Origin: an uncultured Actinomycetes bacterium | Lineage (GTDB): Bacteria > Actinomycetota > Thermoleophilia > Solirubrobacterales > 70-9 | Assembly: GCA_946479725.1 (NCBI GenBank) | Contig: CAMLHB010000022.1 | Span: 1 to 21,685, forward strand | DNA: 21,685 nt | Direction of reading: 5' to 3' | In this document: piece by piece, positions 1-9,092 of the stretch | Layout of the letters: each line of letters begins with the position of its first letter | Position numbering within the stretch: position 1 is the stretch's first letter | Made by a program: the position numbers and the translations under genes | The notes under the pieces: generated by a model | Database searches by the model: none | What the model was told of the DNA's origin: nothing | Seen by the model: the letters and a program-made list of their open reading frames with translations, nothing else

Positions 1-83
1 GCCGCAGCATGTTCTCCCCGGAGCGCAGCGGAGGGGAGGTCAATTCCGGAGGAGGGGCACCGGCACGCTCCCCCGCGACTGGT

Positions 84-1088
84 TTAAGGACGAGCGCCGG
101 CGATGGCGTTGATGAGGACCTGGCGCGCCGGGATCTCGGCGTTCGGCAGCGCGATTACCTCTTTGAGGCGGGCGCCGTCGCCGACCTTGACGTTGTCGCC
201 GATCACCGCCGGCCCGTCGATGCGGACGTCGTCGCCGATCTCGCAGCCGGGGCCGAGGAGGACCGGGCCGGCGAGGTCGGGCTCGCCCTCCATCCGCTCG
301 CCGCTACGGTACCCGTCGACCAGCTCCCCCTCCTGCTCGACCTGAACCGCCCCGGTGAGGGCGTCGACGTTGCCCTCGCGCAGCTCCTGGAGGTTCCCGA
401 TGTCGTTCCAGTAGGCGTCGATCTCGTGCGAGTAGAAGGGGACGTCCCCCTCGAGCAGGCGCGGGAAAACGTCCATCGCCCAGTCGGCGAAGCCGGGCGG
501 ATCGCCCTCCCCCGCCGCCTGGCTCGCCCCCGGCTCGGGGAAGAAGTCGAAGATCTCCTTGCGGAACATGTAGATGCCGCAGTTGGCGAGGTCGGAGAGC
601 GCTTCGGAGGGGTCCGGCTTCTCCTGAAAGCCCTGGATCCGCCCGTCGGAGCCGACGATCGCGACCCCGAACTGGCTCGTGTCCTCCACCCGCTTCATCG
701 CCAGGGTGGCGACGCCGTCGTGGGACTCGTGGAACTCGCGCATCGCCGTCAGGTCGATGTCGGTGAGGGCGTCGCCGGAGATGATCAGGAAGGAGTCGCC
801 GAGGAAGCCGGCGGCGTTGCGGACGCCGCCCGAGGTCCCCAGCAGCTGCTCCTCGCGGCTGTAGGTGAGGGAGACGCCACAGCTGCCGCCATCGCCGAAG
901 TAGCCCTCGATCAGCTCCGGGAACCAGTGCAGGTTGGCGATCGTCTCGGTGAAGCCGTGGCGGGCGAGCAGGCGCAGGATGTGCTCCATCACCGGCTTGT
1001 TCAGCACCGGCACCATCGGCTTCGGCATCTCGTAGGTGATCGGCCGCAGCCGCGTTCCCAGCCCCGCCGCCAGCACCATCGCCCTCAC
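84..1088 (-). CDS. Sugar-1-phosphate nucleotidyltransferase with C-terminal left-handed beta-helix (mannose-1-phosphate guanylyltransferase-like)
   Basis: Predicted to join a sugar 1-phosphate to an NTP, giving an NDP-sugar and pyrophosphate in the cytoplasm. The 334-residue product opens with the family signature LAAGLGTRLRP (residues 6-16) followed by MPKPMVPV, then SGD at 104-106 (metal-binding Asp), QEKP at 155-158, NCGIY at 169-173 and YWNDIG at 226-231. Residues about 272-332 show hexapeptide-like turns of a left-handed beta-helix. The GTG start is chosen because it gives MRAMVLAAG, the usual N-terminus of the family, overlaps the upstream stop codon as GTGA, and has GGAGGGG about 10 nt upstream; an ATG three codons further in is the alternative. 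From memory, its N-terminal half resembles proteins that are fused to phosphomannomutase in other bacteria, but here no such domain is present. The substrate (mannose, glucose or other) cannot be fixed from sequence alone. Confidence 0.9.
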   Translation of the reverse strand: MRAMVLAAGLGTRLRPITYEMPKPMVPVLNKPVMEHILRLLARHGFTETIANLHWFPELIEGYFGDGGSCGVSLTYSREEQLLGTSGGVRNAAGFLGDSFLIISGDALTDIDLTAMREFHESHDGVATLAMKRVEDTSQFGVAIVGSDGRIQGFQEKPDPSEALSDLANCGIYMFRKEIFDFFPEPGASQAAGEGDPPGFADWAMDVFPRLLEGDVPFYSHEIDAYWNDIGNLQELREGNVDALTGAVQVEQEGELVDGYRSGERMEGEPDLAGPVLLGPGCEIGDDVRIDGPAVIGDNVKVGDGARLKEVIALPNAEIPARQVLINAIAGARP

Positions 1089-2071
1089 GCCGCCATCCCC
1101 TCCTTCAGCTTGTCGATTGCGGCGATGCTCCCCGGGTCGACGCCGCGCAAACCCGCCATCTTCATCGACGCGAGGTCGCCGAGCAGGGTCGCCCAGAGCA
1201 GCCGTTCGACCCGGCTGGTGCCGGCGGTCTCCAGCCGCACCACGGTCACCCCTTCGGACTCGATCAGGCCAGCGGTCAGCTCGAAGCGCTGCCGCTCGCG
1301 CGGGTGCTGGTCGCAGTCCTCCAGGAAGACCGCCGCCATCGGGCCGGGCCCGGAATCGGGCGACCAGCCGCAGATCTCGTTGTGGTCGGCCTCGGGCAGC
1401 TCGGAGTAGAAGGCCGGGGCCTTCGCGTTCTCGTTGATCTGAGTCTTCCAGCGCCGCGCCACCGGCGCCGTCAGGTCGCTGCCGTAGACGACGGTGGCGG
1501 CGCCGTCGAGGCGGGCGGCAACCTCCCCGGCCCGCGCCCGCAGATCGTCCAGCTGCGCCTCGAGGAAGGCCGCCGCGGCGTCGATCTCGGTTCGGATCCG
1601 CGGCGCGACGCCGGCCAGCGCCGCCGCCTCGCAGGCGATCGCGAACATGTAGGCGACGGCGAAGCGCGGCTGGAAGATCCCCGGCAGGCCGATCACCGGC
1701 ACCCCGGCCTCGCGCGCCCCGTCGACGAGCTGGCCGCCGGTGCTGGCGACCAAGCGCCGGGCTCCCAGCGCCTCGGCGGCCACGAAACAGGCCAGCGTCT
1801 CCTCCGTGTTGCCCGAGTAGCTGGAGCAGAGCACCGTCCACTCCGGCGTCGCCCAGCTCGGCAGCTCGTAGCCGCGGATCGAGACCATCGGCCTGGTCAG
1901 GCGGTCGCCGATCGCCGCGGCGGCAAGGTCGCCGCCGATCGCCGAGCCGCCCATCCCGCAGACCATCAGGCCGGTCGAGTCCGCCGCCTCCAGGCGCGCG
2001 GTTTCGACCCGCCAGAGGGCGTCGCGAAGCTGGTCCGGCAGGCCGAGGACGTCGTCGAACAGGTCGCTCAT
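1085..2071 (-). CDS. Bifunctional phosphoglucose/phosphomannose isomerase family protein
   Basis: A 328-residue SIS-domain isomerase expected to interconvert fructose 6-phosphate with glucose 6-phosphate and mannose 6-phosphate. Visible motifs are GMGGSAIGGD (39-48), SSYSGNTEETL (83-93, phosphate-binding SIS motif), INENAK (212-217, with the catalytic-type Glu214), ADHNEICGW (228-236, with the catalytic-type His230) and a C-terminal IDKLK containing Lys321. These match the archaeal/bacterial PGI/PMI group rather than classical PGI or cupin-type ManA. The ATG shares one base with the upstream stop (TGATG), and its own stop overlaps the next start (GTGA), so the three genes look translationally coupled. 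Sitting between two sugar-1-phosphate nucleotidyltransferases, it probably feeds mannose 6-phosphate to GDP-mannose synthesis. A phosphomannomutase, the step between, is not in the window. Confidence 0.93.
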   Translation of the reverse strand: MSDLFDDVLGLPDQLRDALWRVETARLEAADSTGLMVCGMGGSAIGGDLAAAAIGDRLTRPMVSIRGYELPSWATPEWTVLCSSYSGNTEETLACFVAAEALGARRLVASTGGQLVDGAREAGVPVIGLPGIFQPRFAVAYMFAIACEAAALAGVAPRIRTEIDAAAAFLEAQLDDLRARAGEVAARLDGAATVVYGSDLTAPVARRWKTQINENAKAPAFYSELPEADHNEICGWSPDSGPGPMAAVFLEDCDQHPRERQRFELTAGLIESEGVTVVRLETAGTSRVERLLWATLLGDLASMKMAGLRGVDPGSIAAIDKLKEGMAA

Positions 2072-3054
2072 CAGCTGGGGACTCTTTCATTTCGGCCGAT
2101 CACCGCGTTAACGAGCTGCGCCCCGGGCTCGACCTCGGCTCCGGGGGCGAGAATCGAGCCGCGCACGCTGGCGTCGCGCCCGACCGTGCAGCCGTCGAGC
2201 AGCACCGAGTCCGACACTTCGGCCCCGGACTCGATCCGGCAGCCGCCGGAGACGACGGCGCGGGGGCCGACGTTCGCTTCCTCCTCGATGGCCGCGTCGA
2301 CGCCGACGAGCAGCCCTGGCGCGGTCGGCCGCACCCGGGTCTCGACCCTATTCTCGAGGATGTCCCAGCTCGCCTGCAGGTAGCGGTCGGGGGTGCCGAT
2401 GTCCATCCAGTAGCCCTCGAGCAGGACGCCGCAGAGGCCGTCGCCGACCAAGCGGGGGAAGACCTCGCGCTCGATCGAGACCGCCTGCCCCGCCGGCACC
2501 AGGTCGAGGACCGAGCGCTCGAGCACGTAGGCGCCGGCGTTGATCTGGCCGGGGACGGCTTTGCCGGTCTTCTCGAGGAACTCCAGCACCCAGCCGTCGC
2601 TGTCGCAGCTGACCAGCCCGTAGGCGGAGGAGTCCTCGACCGGGTGCATCCCGATCGTCGCCCTGGCGCCGCGCTCGGCGTGGGCCCGGAGCAGAGCCGA
2701 GAGGTCGAGGTCGGCGAGGACGTCGCCGTTGAGGGCGAAGAAGCGCTCCCCGAGGCGGTCGCCGAGGGCGTCGGCGGCGAAGCGGATCGCCCCGGCGGTG
2801 CCAAGCGGTTCCGGCTCGGCGACATAGGTGATCTGCACCCCGGCCCGCTCCTCCTCGCCGGCCAGCGCCTCGCGCAGGACGTCGGGCAGGAAGCCGCAGG
2901 CGAGGACGACCTCGGTGACCCCGTGCCCCGCCAGCCACTCGATCGCGTAGGCGAGGAACGGCCGGTCGACCAGCGTCACCGCCGGCTTCGGTGTGTCCGA
3001 CGTGAGCGGCCTAAGCCTGGTTCCCTCGCCGCCGACTAGAACGATCGCCTGCAT
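2071..3054 (-). CDS. Mannose-1-phosphate guanylyltransferase-like NDP-sugar pyrophosphorylase
   Basis: Predicted to make an NDP-sugar, most likely GDP-mannose, from sugar 1-phosphate. The 327 residues begin with MQAIVLVGGEGTRLRPLT (nucleotide-binding signature, 8-16), followed by TPKP, NGD at 109-111 (metal site), FLEKT at 159-163, INAGAYVLER at 171-180, a conserved SIEREVFPRL segment and YWMDIGTPDRY at 215-225. The segment order and wording recall the actinobacterial ManB/Rv3264c type of GDP-mannose pyrophosphorylase. The C-terminal 80 residues form hexapeptide-like beta-helix turns. The ATG is preceded only by a weak Shine-Dalgarno (CTGGG). It lies 64 nt downstream of ugd, a spacer occupied by a dispersed repeat, and is coupled to the isomerase gene by TGATG. 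Sugar specificity is inferred; glucose-1-phosphate thymidylyl- or uridylyltransferase is a less likely alternative. Confidence 0.9.
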   Translation of the reverse strand: MQAIVLVGGEGTRLRPLTSDTPKPAVTLVDRPFLAYAIEWLAGHGVTEVVLACGFLPDVLREALAGEEERAGVQITYVAEPEPLGTAGAIRFAADALGDRLGERFFALNGDVLADLDLSALLRAHAERGARATIGMHPVEDSSAYGLVSCDSDGWVLEFLEKTGKAVPGQINAGAYVLERSVLDLVPAGQAVSIEREVFPRLVGDGLCGVLLEGYWMDIGTPDRYLQASWDILENRVETRVRPTAPGLLVGVDAAIEEEANVGPRAVVSGGCRIESGAEVSDSVLLDGCTVGRDASVRGSILAPGAEVEPGAQLVNAVIGRNERVPS

Positions 3055-3070
3055 CCCAGAGCTCAGCTGA

Positions 3071-3144
3071 CCAAGCAGTCCAAGGACGCAGTGAGCGTGG
3101 CGTGCTTTGCACGCGAGCTCACGAGGACGCCGGAATGCGCCGGT
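3071..3144 (+). repeat. Dispersed repeat, copy A (74 nt; overlaps the 3' end of ugd)
   Basis: Read on the plus strand it contains CCAAGCAG, then GGACGCAGTGAGCGTGGCG (3084-3102), a short hairpin GCGTGC-TTT-GCACGC at about 3100-3114, CGAGGAC (3122-3128) and ATGCGCCGGT (3135-3144). The same blocks occur in the same order on the minus strand at 11726-11822. A 7-bp direct repeat GAGCTCA brackets part of it (3059-3065 and 3115-3121). The left part fills the spacer between ugd and the next gene; the right part encodes the last residues of ugd. I cannot name the family. Confidence 0.55.
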
Positions 3145-4432
3145 CGGATGAGCTCTGGCGCCCGATGCCCTCGTACTCGAAGCCCGCCTTCGTAATGGCG
3201 TCCGGGTCGAGGAAGTTGCGGCCGTCGACGACCAGGGCGCGGTTCATCCGCTCGGCGGCGGCGGCCCAGTCGAGCTCGGCGAACTCCTTCCACTCGGTGA
3301 CCAGGACGGCGGCGTCGGCGCCCTCGAGGGCCTCCTGCGCCGAGGTCGCCATCTCGACCGTGCCCAGCAGCCCGGCGGCGCGCTCGGCGGCGACCGGGTC
3401 GTAGGCGACGACCTCCGCCCCCTCGCCCTGCAGCCGCGCCGCCAACACGAGGCTCGAGGCCTCGCGCATGTCGTCGGTGTCGGGCTTGAAGGCGAGGCCG
3501 AGCAGCGCCACCCGCTTGCCGATCAGCGAGCCCAGATGCTTCTCGAGCTTGCCGACGACGCGGCGCTTCTGCAGCTCATTGACCTCGATCACCGCGGTCA
3601 GCAGTTGGAAGTGGTAGCCAGTGTTGCCGGCCAGCATCTTCAGGGCGCTGACGTCCTTGGGGAAGCAGGAGCCGCCGTAGCCGATCCCGGCGCGAAGGAA
3701 GGAGGAGCCGATCCGCTCGTCCAGCCCCATCCCCTTGGCGACCTGGCCGACGTCGGCGCCGACCTCCTCGCAGACGTTGGCGATCTCGTTGATGAAGGAG
3801 ATCTTCGTCGCCAGGAAGGCATTGGAGGCGAGCTTGATCATCTCGGCGCTGGCGACGTCGGTGCGGAGGATCTCGCCGCCGAGCGGCCGGTAGAGCCCTT
3901 CGACGGCGTCGGCCGCCGCCTCGTCGCCGGGGTCGGCGCCGACGACGACGCGATCGGGGTTCATGAAGTCCTCGACCGCGGTCCCCTCCTTGAGGAACTC
4001 GGGGCAGGAGACATAGGAGAGCCCCGGCATGTCCCGCCGGATCGACTCGCCGGTCCCGGCCGGGACGGTGCTCTTCATGATCAGGACGTGGTCGCTGTCG
4101 TCGGGCAGCTCCTGGACGACGGCGCGGACGCGCGAGAGGTCGGCGTCGCCCGAGTAGGTCGGCGGCGTGTCGACGCAGACGAAGAGCAGCCTGGCGCCGC
4201 CCAGCAGCTCGTCCATGTCGGTGGTGAAGGTGAGGCGCTCGGCGTTTCGCTGCAGCAGGTCCTCGAGGCCGGGCTCGTGAATCGCCACCTCGCCGCGGGA
4301 GAGGGCGTCGACCTTCTCCTGGACGATGTCCCGGGCGATCACCGGGTGCCCGAGCTCGGCGAAGCAGGCGGCGGTGACGAGGCCGACCCAGCCGACTCCG
4401 ATGACCCCGACGGTTTCCTTGCGATCGCTCAT
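3119..4432 (-). CDS. ugd: UDP-glucose 6-dehydrogenase family protein (UDP-sugar dehydrogenase)
   Basis: Oxidises the C6 hydroxyl of a UDP-hexose to a carboxylate with two NAD+, typically UDP-glucose to UDP-glucuronate. The 437 residues show the Rossmann motif GVGWVG (12-17), CVDTPP (86-91), KSTVP (120-124), CPEFLKEG (143-150), the Lys200/Asn204 pair in KLASN, and the thiohemiacetal cysteine Cys256 within GYGGSCFPKD, followed by LGLAFKPDTDDMREASS in the C-terminal domain. The start overlaps the LCP stop as ATGA. The normal end of the family is around GIGR (422-425 here); the last 12 residues, rich in Ser and Arg, lie partly in the dispersed repeat and look like an acquired tail. UDP-N-acetylhexosamine dehydrogenase is a possible alternative; within this locus, uronic acid supply for a surface polymer is the simplest role. 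Confidence 0.93.
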   Translation of the reverse strand: MSDRKETVGVIGVGWVGLVTAACFAELGHPVIARDIVQEKVDALSRGEVAIHEPGLEDLLQRNAERLTFTTDMDELLGGARLLFVCVDTPPTYSGDADLSRVRAVVQELPDDSDHVLIMKSTVPAGTGESIRRDMPGLSYVSCPEFLKEGTAVEDFMNPDRVVVGADPGDEAAADAVEGLYRPLGGEILRTDVASAEMIKLASNAFLATKISFINEIANVCEEVGADVGQVAKGMGLDERIGSSFLRAGIGYGGSCFPKDVSALKMLAGNTGYHFQLLTAVIEVNELQKRRVVGKLEKHLGSLIGKRVALLGLAFKPDTDDMREASSLVLAARLQGEGAEVVAYDPVAAERAAGLLGTVEMATSAQEALEGADAAVLVTEWKEFAELDWAAAAERMNRALVVDGRNFLDPDAITKAGFEYEGIGRQSSSDRRIPASS

Positions 4433-6096
4433 CCCCCGCTCCTTCCAGCCATGTGCCGCTTCTTCTTCTCCTTCGGAATGATCACCTTCGCCGACCGCGC
4501 CAAGCCGATCATCTGATCGTTGCTCAGGGTCCGCAGCAGGTCGTTGGAGATCCAGTAGACGTTGTCTCCACGCCGCCAGGCGACCATCTTCACATTTTCT
4601 CCGTCGACATAAATGTCGTAGTCACGCCCGTTTATCGTCTTGGTCAGGCTCGGATCATCAAGAATGGGCGGATCGGCCCAGCCGCGGATCCCCTGTACCC
4701 CGAAATAGTGGTTTCCGTCCGGCTCTTCGGCGACCAGGACCATCCGGTAGGCGATGTGGCGGTTGCCGTCTTCGTCCTTGAGGTTGTAGACGTAGGGATC
4801 GACGACCTTTTCGTAGGGATCGCTTTCGACGAAGCGGGCCCCTTCCGGCAGCCGGGTCGGGTAGTAGATCGGGAAGAAGCCGCGGGCGCGGCGGGAGGCG
4901 ATCTTCGCCTCGGCTTCGCCGGCTTCGCGCGCCGGCACGAGACCGTCGGTGCCGGCCTTGACGACTTCGACCTTCGGCTTCTGGCGCTGCTTCTTCTTCT
5001 TCTTCTTGTGCTGGCGCTTCTTCTTGTGCTTCCTGCCGGCTTCGGCTTCTTCGCGCTGGCGCCGATGAGCGGCTTTCGCTTCCTGCACGGTCTCGCCGCC
5101 GAGGAATTCCTTCACCGCCGCTTTCAGCGCGGTTTCGGTCGTGTAGACGAAGCTGGGGCCGAGTTCGGCCGGGAAGTGGACCTCGTTGATCGCCGAGTTG
5201 CGGGAGGCAACGAGCAGCTTCAGCACTTCCAGCAAGGTGCTGCCGTCGCTGATGTCAGAGGTCGTGTAGTCGGTGAAGGCCTCGATCAGGTGGCCGTTGT
5301 CAAAGAGAAGGTCGTTGACGGAGACCCGAGAGCGGGCGGCGCTGAGGAACTCCTGCTGGCGGGCCGAGCGGACGATGTCGGTATCGGTATGGCGGTAGCG
5401 GACGTAGGCGAGCGCTTTCTTCCCGCACATCAGCTGGTAGCCGGGCTCGACGTTGATTTCGGCATACTGTTCGGAGGGCGCCAAGCCTTCGTTGGAGTGG
5501 TAGTACCGGCGGTCGACGTCGGTGTAGACGCAGCCGATCGCGTAGACCCCCTGGGCGAAGCCCAAGAAGTCGACGTTGACGACGTGGTTGATCGGCAGCC
5601 CGGTCAGCTCCTTGACCGTCTGCAGGGTCAGCTTGGTGCCGCCGTAGGAATAGGCTTCGTTGAACTTGCCGGTCCCGTAGCCGGGGATTTCGACCTTGAG
5701 GTCGCGCGGGATCGACATCATCGAGATCAGCCCCTTGTCCGGATCGAGCCGGATCAGCATCGTCGTGTCCGAGCGACCCGGGTCTTCGGCTTCGTTGGCC
5801 CGCTTGTCGGAGCCGATCACGAGGAACGTCTGCGCACCCCCGCTCTCTGCTTCCGCAAGCGCTTGATCCAGCTTCTTCTGCAGCCTGTCATTTTCGGGCC
5901 TGATCGCGTTGGCGATGCTGTCGACGAAGAGTAGGCCTGCCGTCGCCGTGGTCGCGGCGGAGACGGCGATGATCAGGACCGAGGCGAGGAGAAAGCGCCA
6001 CCAGAAGCGCTTCGGCTTCGGGGCCGCGTCGCCGTTGCCCTCCGGCGGCGGCTTCTTCGGCGCCCAGCCCGGGCCCAGGTTGGGGGAATCACTCAT
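4429..6096 (-). CDS. LytR-CpsA-Psr (LCP) family glycopolymer transferase with lysine-rich linker and C-terminal extension
   Basis: LCP enzymes transfer polyprenyl-linked glycopolymers to peptidoglycan outside the membrane. The 555 residues comprise a cytoplasmic Pro/Lys-rich head (1-31), one membrane helix (about 32-57), a short coiled-coil-like stretch (67-85) and the LCP catalytic domain: GSDKR (95-99), RSDTTMLIRLD (108-118), SIPRDLKVEIPG (128-139), KFNEAYSYGG (144-153) and YVRYRHTDTDIVRSARQQEF (231-250), which supply the family's Arg and Asp ligands for the phosphate head group. A very basic linker (about 344-378, including six consecutive Lys at 364-369) leads to about 165 residues that I do not recognise. 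The LytR_C domain often found in this position is not evident. The start overlaps the M20 stop by 8 nt (ATGAGTGA) and the end overlaps ugd by ATGA. The 3' part contains locally AT-richer stretches than its neighbours. Confidence 0.92.
   Translation of the reverse strand: MSDSPNLGPGWAPKKPPPEGNGDAAPKPKRFWWRFLLASVLIIAVSAATTATAGLLFVDSIANAIRPENDRLQKKLDQALAEAESGGAQTFLVIGSDKRANEAEDPGRSDTTMLIRLDPDKGLISMMSIPRDLKVEIPGYGTGKFNEAYSYGGTKLTLQTVKELTGLPINHVVNVDFLGFAQGVYAIGCVYTDVDRRYYHSNEGLAPSEQYAEINVEPGYQLMCGKKALAYVRYRHTDTDIVRSARQQEFLSAARSRVSVNDLLFDNGHLIEAFTDYTTSDISDGSTLLEVLKLLVASRNSAINEVHFPAELGPSFVYTTETALKAAVKEFLGGETVQEAKAAHRRQREEAEAGRKHKKKRQHKKKKKKQRQKPKVEVVKAGTDGLVPAREAGEAEAKIASRRARGFFPIYYPTRLPEGARFVESDPYEKVVDPYVYNLKDEDGNRHIAYRMVLVAEEPDGNHYFGVQGIRGWADPPILDDPSLTKTINGRDYDIYVDGENVKMVAWRRGDNVYWISNDLLRTLSNDQMIGLARSAKVIIPKEKKKRHMAGRSGG
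4991..5008. repeat. TTC/GAA-type trinucleotide run in the LCP gene
   Basis: An uninterrupted run of TTC triplets on the plus strand (AAG on the coding strand), with a shorter TTCTTCTT run about 20 nt away, encodes the poly-Lys part of the LCP linker. Such runs are slippage-prone; a change by whole triplets would alter linker length without breaking the frame. Confidence 0.7.
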
Positions 6097-7180
6097 CGCC
6101 GAGCCGGTCCGGGATCGCCTGCAGGAACGACTCCAGCGCCTGCCTGTAGGTGGCGAGCGAGGAGACGGACACCCACTCGCCGGGACCGTGGTGACCCGCC
6201 CCCACCGGCCCGAACTCGACCGCCGGGACGCCGACGCGGAGGAACGAGACCGCGTCGGAGGCGCCGTCGCGGCCGACGCTCATCGGCTCGCCGTCGTGGT
6301 GCTCGGTCGCGGCGCTGCGCAGCGCCTGTACGTAGGCGGAGTCGCGGGCGACGGTCGCCGGCGGCCGCGTCAGCAGCGCCTGCACCTCGATCCCGCGCAG
6401 CTCGCCGACCTGGGCAAGGATCTCCTGCGGGTCCTGGTCCGGGAGGTAGCGAATGTCGACGTCGATCACGCATCGGTCGGGCACCTTGTTGAGAGCGTCG
6501 CCGCCGACGATCCTCCCCAGGTTGATCGACGGCCGGTCGAAGAGCTCGGAGCTGTGCCGGGCAAACGGTAGCGACTCGATACTGCGGAAAACGTCGATCG
6601 CGTTGAGAACGGCGTTGTCGCCGAGCCAGGGGGTGGCGCCGTGGGCCGCGGTGCCGGCGACCTCGAGCCGCAGCGCCAGCACGCCCTTGGCCTCGATCCC
6701 GATGTGGAGGTCGGTCGGCTCGCCGGTGATCGCGAAGTCCCCGACGAAGCCGCTGTCGACCAGGTGGTCGGAGCCGCGCTCGGACTCCTCCTCGGACTCC
6801 TCGTCGCCGACGATCCCCAGCCGCACCCGCACCCGGTCCTGCTCCCGCATCGCCGCGGTCACCATCATCATCGCCGCGACCGCGCCCTTCATGTCGTAGG
6901 CGCCGCGCCCGTAGAGCCGGTCGCCCTCGACCTTGGGGTCGAACTGTCCGGCGAAGGCCGGCACCACGTCGATATGCCCGTGCAGCACCACCGTCGGCGC
7001 GTCCTCAGGGCCCACCTCGGCCATCACGACCGGCAGCCCCCGCACCTCGTCCCCCCGAGTTTCGATCCCCCGCGCTTCCAGCCACCCCTGGATAAACCCG
7101 GCAGCCTCGGAAATCGCGTCAGGCTCACAGGTCTCGAACGAGATCAACCGCTGCGCGAGGACAACCAGCTCCTCGCTCAT
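6089..7180 (-). CDS. M20 family metallohydrolase (ArgE/DapE/peptidase type)
   Basis: A zinc-dependent amidohydrolase of the M20 family, whose members deacylate acetylornithine or succinyl-diaminopimelate or cleave small peptides. In the 363-residue product the metal ligands and catalytic residues are visible: HGHIDVVP (His69, Asp71), GRGAYDMKG (Asp96), GDEESEEES (Glu127 general base, Glu128 ligand), GEPTD (Glu154) and AGHHGPGEWV (His331). The dimerisation/lid domain occupies about 170-280 and contains AGTAAHGATP. The ATG at 7180 is preferred over one 25 codons upstream because that extension would run into the end of atpC; the chosen start leaves a 4-nt gap and has a G-rich Shine-Dalgarno. 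It is 4 nt below atpC and overlaps the LCP gene. The substrate is not determinable; a cell-wall amino acid or peptide is attractive given the LCP neighbour, but that is inference. Confidence 0.88.
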   Translation of the reverse strand: MSEELVVLAQRLISFETCEPDAISEAAGFIQGWLEARGIETRGDEVRGLPVVMAEVGPEDAPTVVLHGHIDVVPAFAGQFDPKVEGDRLYGRGAYDMKGAVAAMMMVTAAMREQDRVRVRLGIVGDEESEEESERGSDHLVDSGFVGDFAITGEPTDLHIGIEAKGVLALRLEVAGTAAHGATPWLGDNAVLNAIDVFRSIESLPFARHSSELFDRPSINLGRIVGGDALNKVPDRCVIDVDIRYLPDQDPQEILAQVGELRGIEVQALLTRPPATVARDSAYVQALRSAATEHHDGEPMSVGRDGASDAVSFLRVGVPAVEFGPVGAGHHGPGEWVSVSSLATYRQALESFLQAIPDRLGDE

Positions 7181-7184
7181 AGGC

Positions 7185-7598
7185 TCACCCCCCGGCGATG
7201 GAGAGGAACGCTTCGGCCCGGTCGCGGTCTTTCTGCGCCCGGGCATGATCGGCACTCCCGTCCTCGGACTCCGAGAGCCGCTGTTCGGCGTCGGCCAGCT
7301 GCTCTTTCAGCCTGCCGGTGTCGAGGTCCTCGGGCGGAATCGCCTCCTCGAGCAGGAGCCGGGCGGTGTTGCCGTAGACCTGCAGCCAGCCGTGGGCCTG
7401 CGCGTACCTCACCGTCTCCGAACTGGATAGATGGAGGCGGAGCTCGGTCGGCCGCAGCGCCGCGAGGACCGGCGCGTGGTTGGCGAGGATGCCGATTTCG
7501 CCGACCTCGGTCCGGGTCGAGACCTGGCGCGCTTCACCGCTCCAGACCTCGCCCTCCGGGGTCAGGACCTCGACGTCGACCATGTGCTCCGCAGCCAT
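7185..7598 (-). CDS. atpC: F1Fo ATP synthase subunit epsilon
   Basis: Central-stalk subunit that binds gamma and the c-ring and can restrain ATP hydrolysis. The 137 residues contain the N-terminal beta-sandwich with VEVLTPEGEVWSGEA and the hallmark GEIGILANHAPVLAAL, followed from about residue 90 by a charged helical hairpin. The first ATG (7598) is preferred because AGGAG lies about 7 nt upstream; a second ATG five codons later is possible. It is the last atp gene, 9 nt after atpD and 4 nt before the M20 hydrolase, with no terminator between them, so the downstream envelope genes may be read through from the atp operon. Confidence 0.96.
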   Translation of the reverse strand: MAAEHMVDVEVLTPEGEVWSGEARQVSTRTEVGEIGILANHAPVLAALRPTELRLHLSSSETVRYAQAHGWLQVYGNTARLLLEEAIPPEDLDTGRLKEQLADAEQRLSESEDGSADHARAQKDRDRAEAFLSIAGG

Positions 7599-7607
7599 CC
7601 GGTTCTC

Positions 7608-9092
<1,485 letters not shown>

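Noticed and set aside
1..10. ATG on the minus strand at position 10 as the start of a further gene
   Set aside because: GGGGAG lies only 3 nt before it and just three codons are visible, so neither start nor product can be supported.
1089..2090. N-terminal extension of the last nucleotidyltransferase frame through the isomerase gene
   Set aside because: The upstream part is an Arg/Gly/Pro-rich shadow of the isomerase; the family N-terminus begins exactly at the GTG at 1088.
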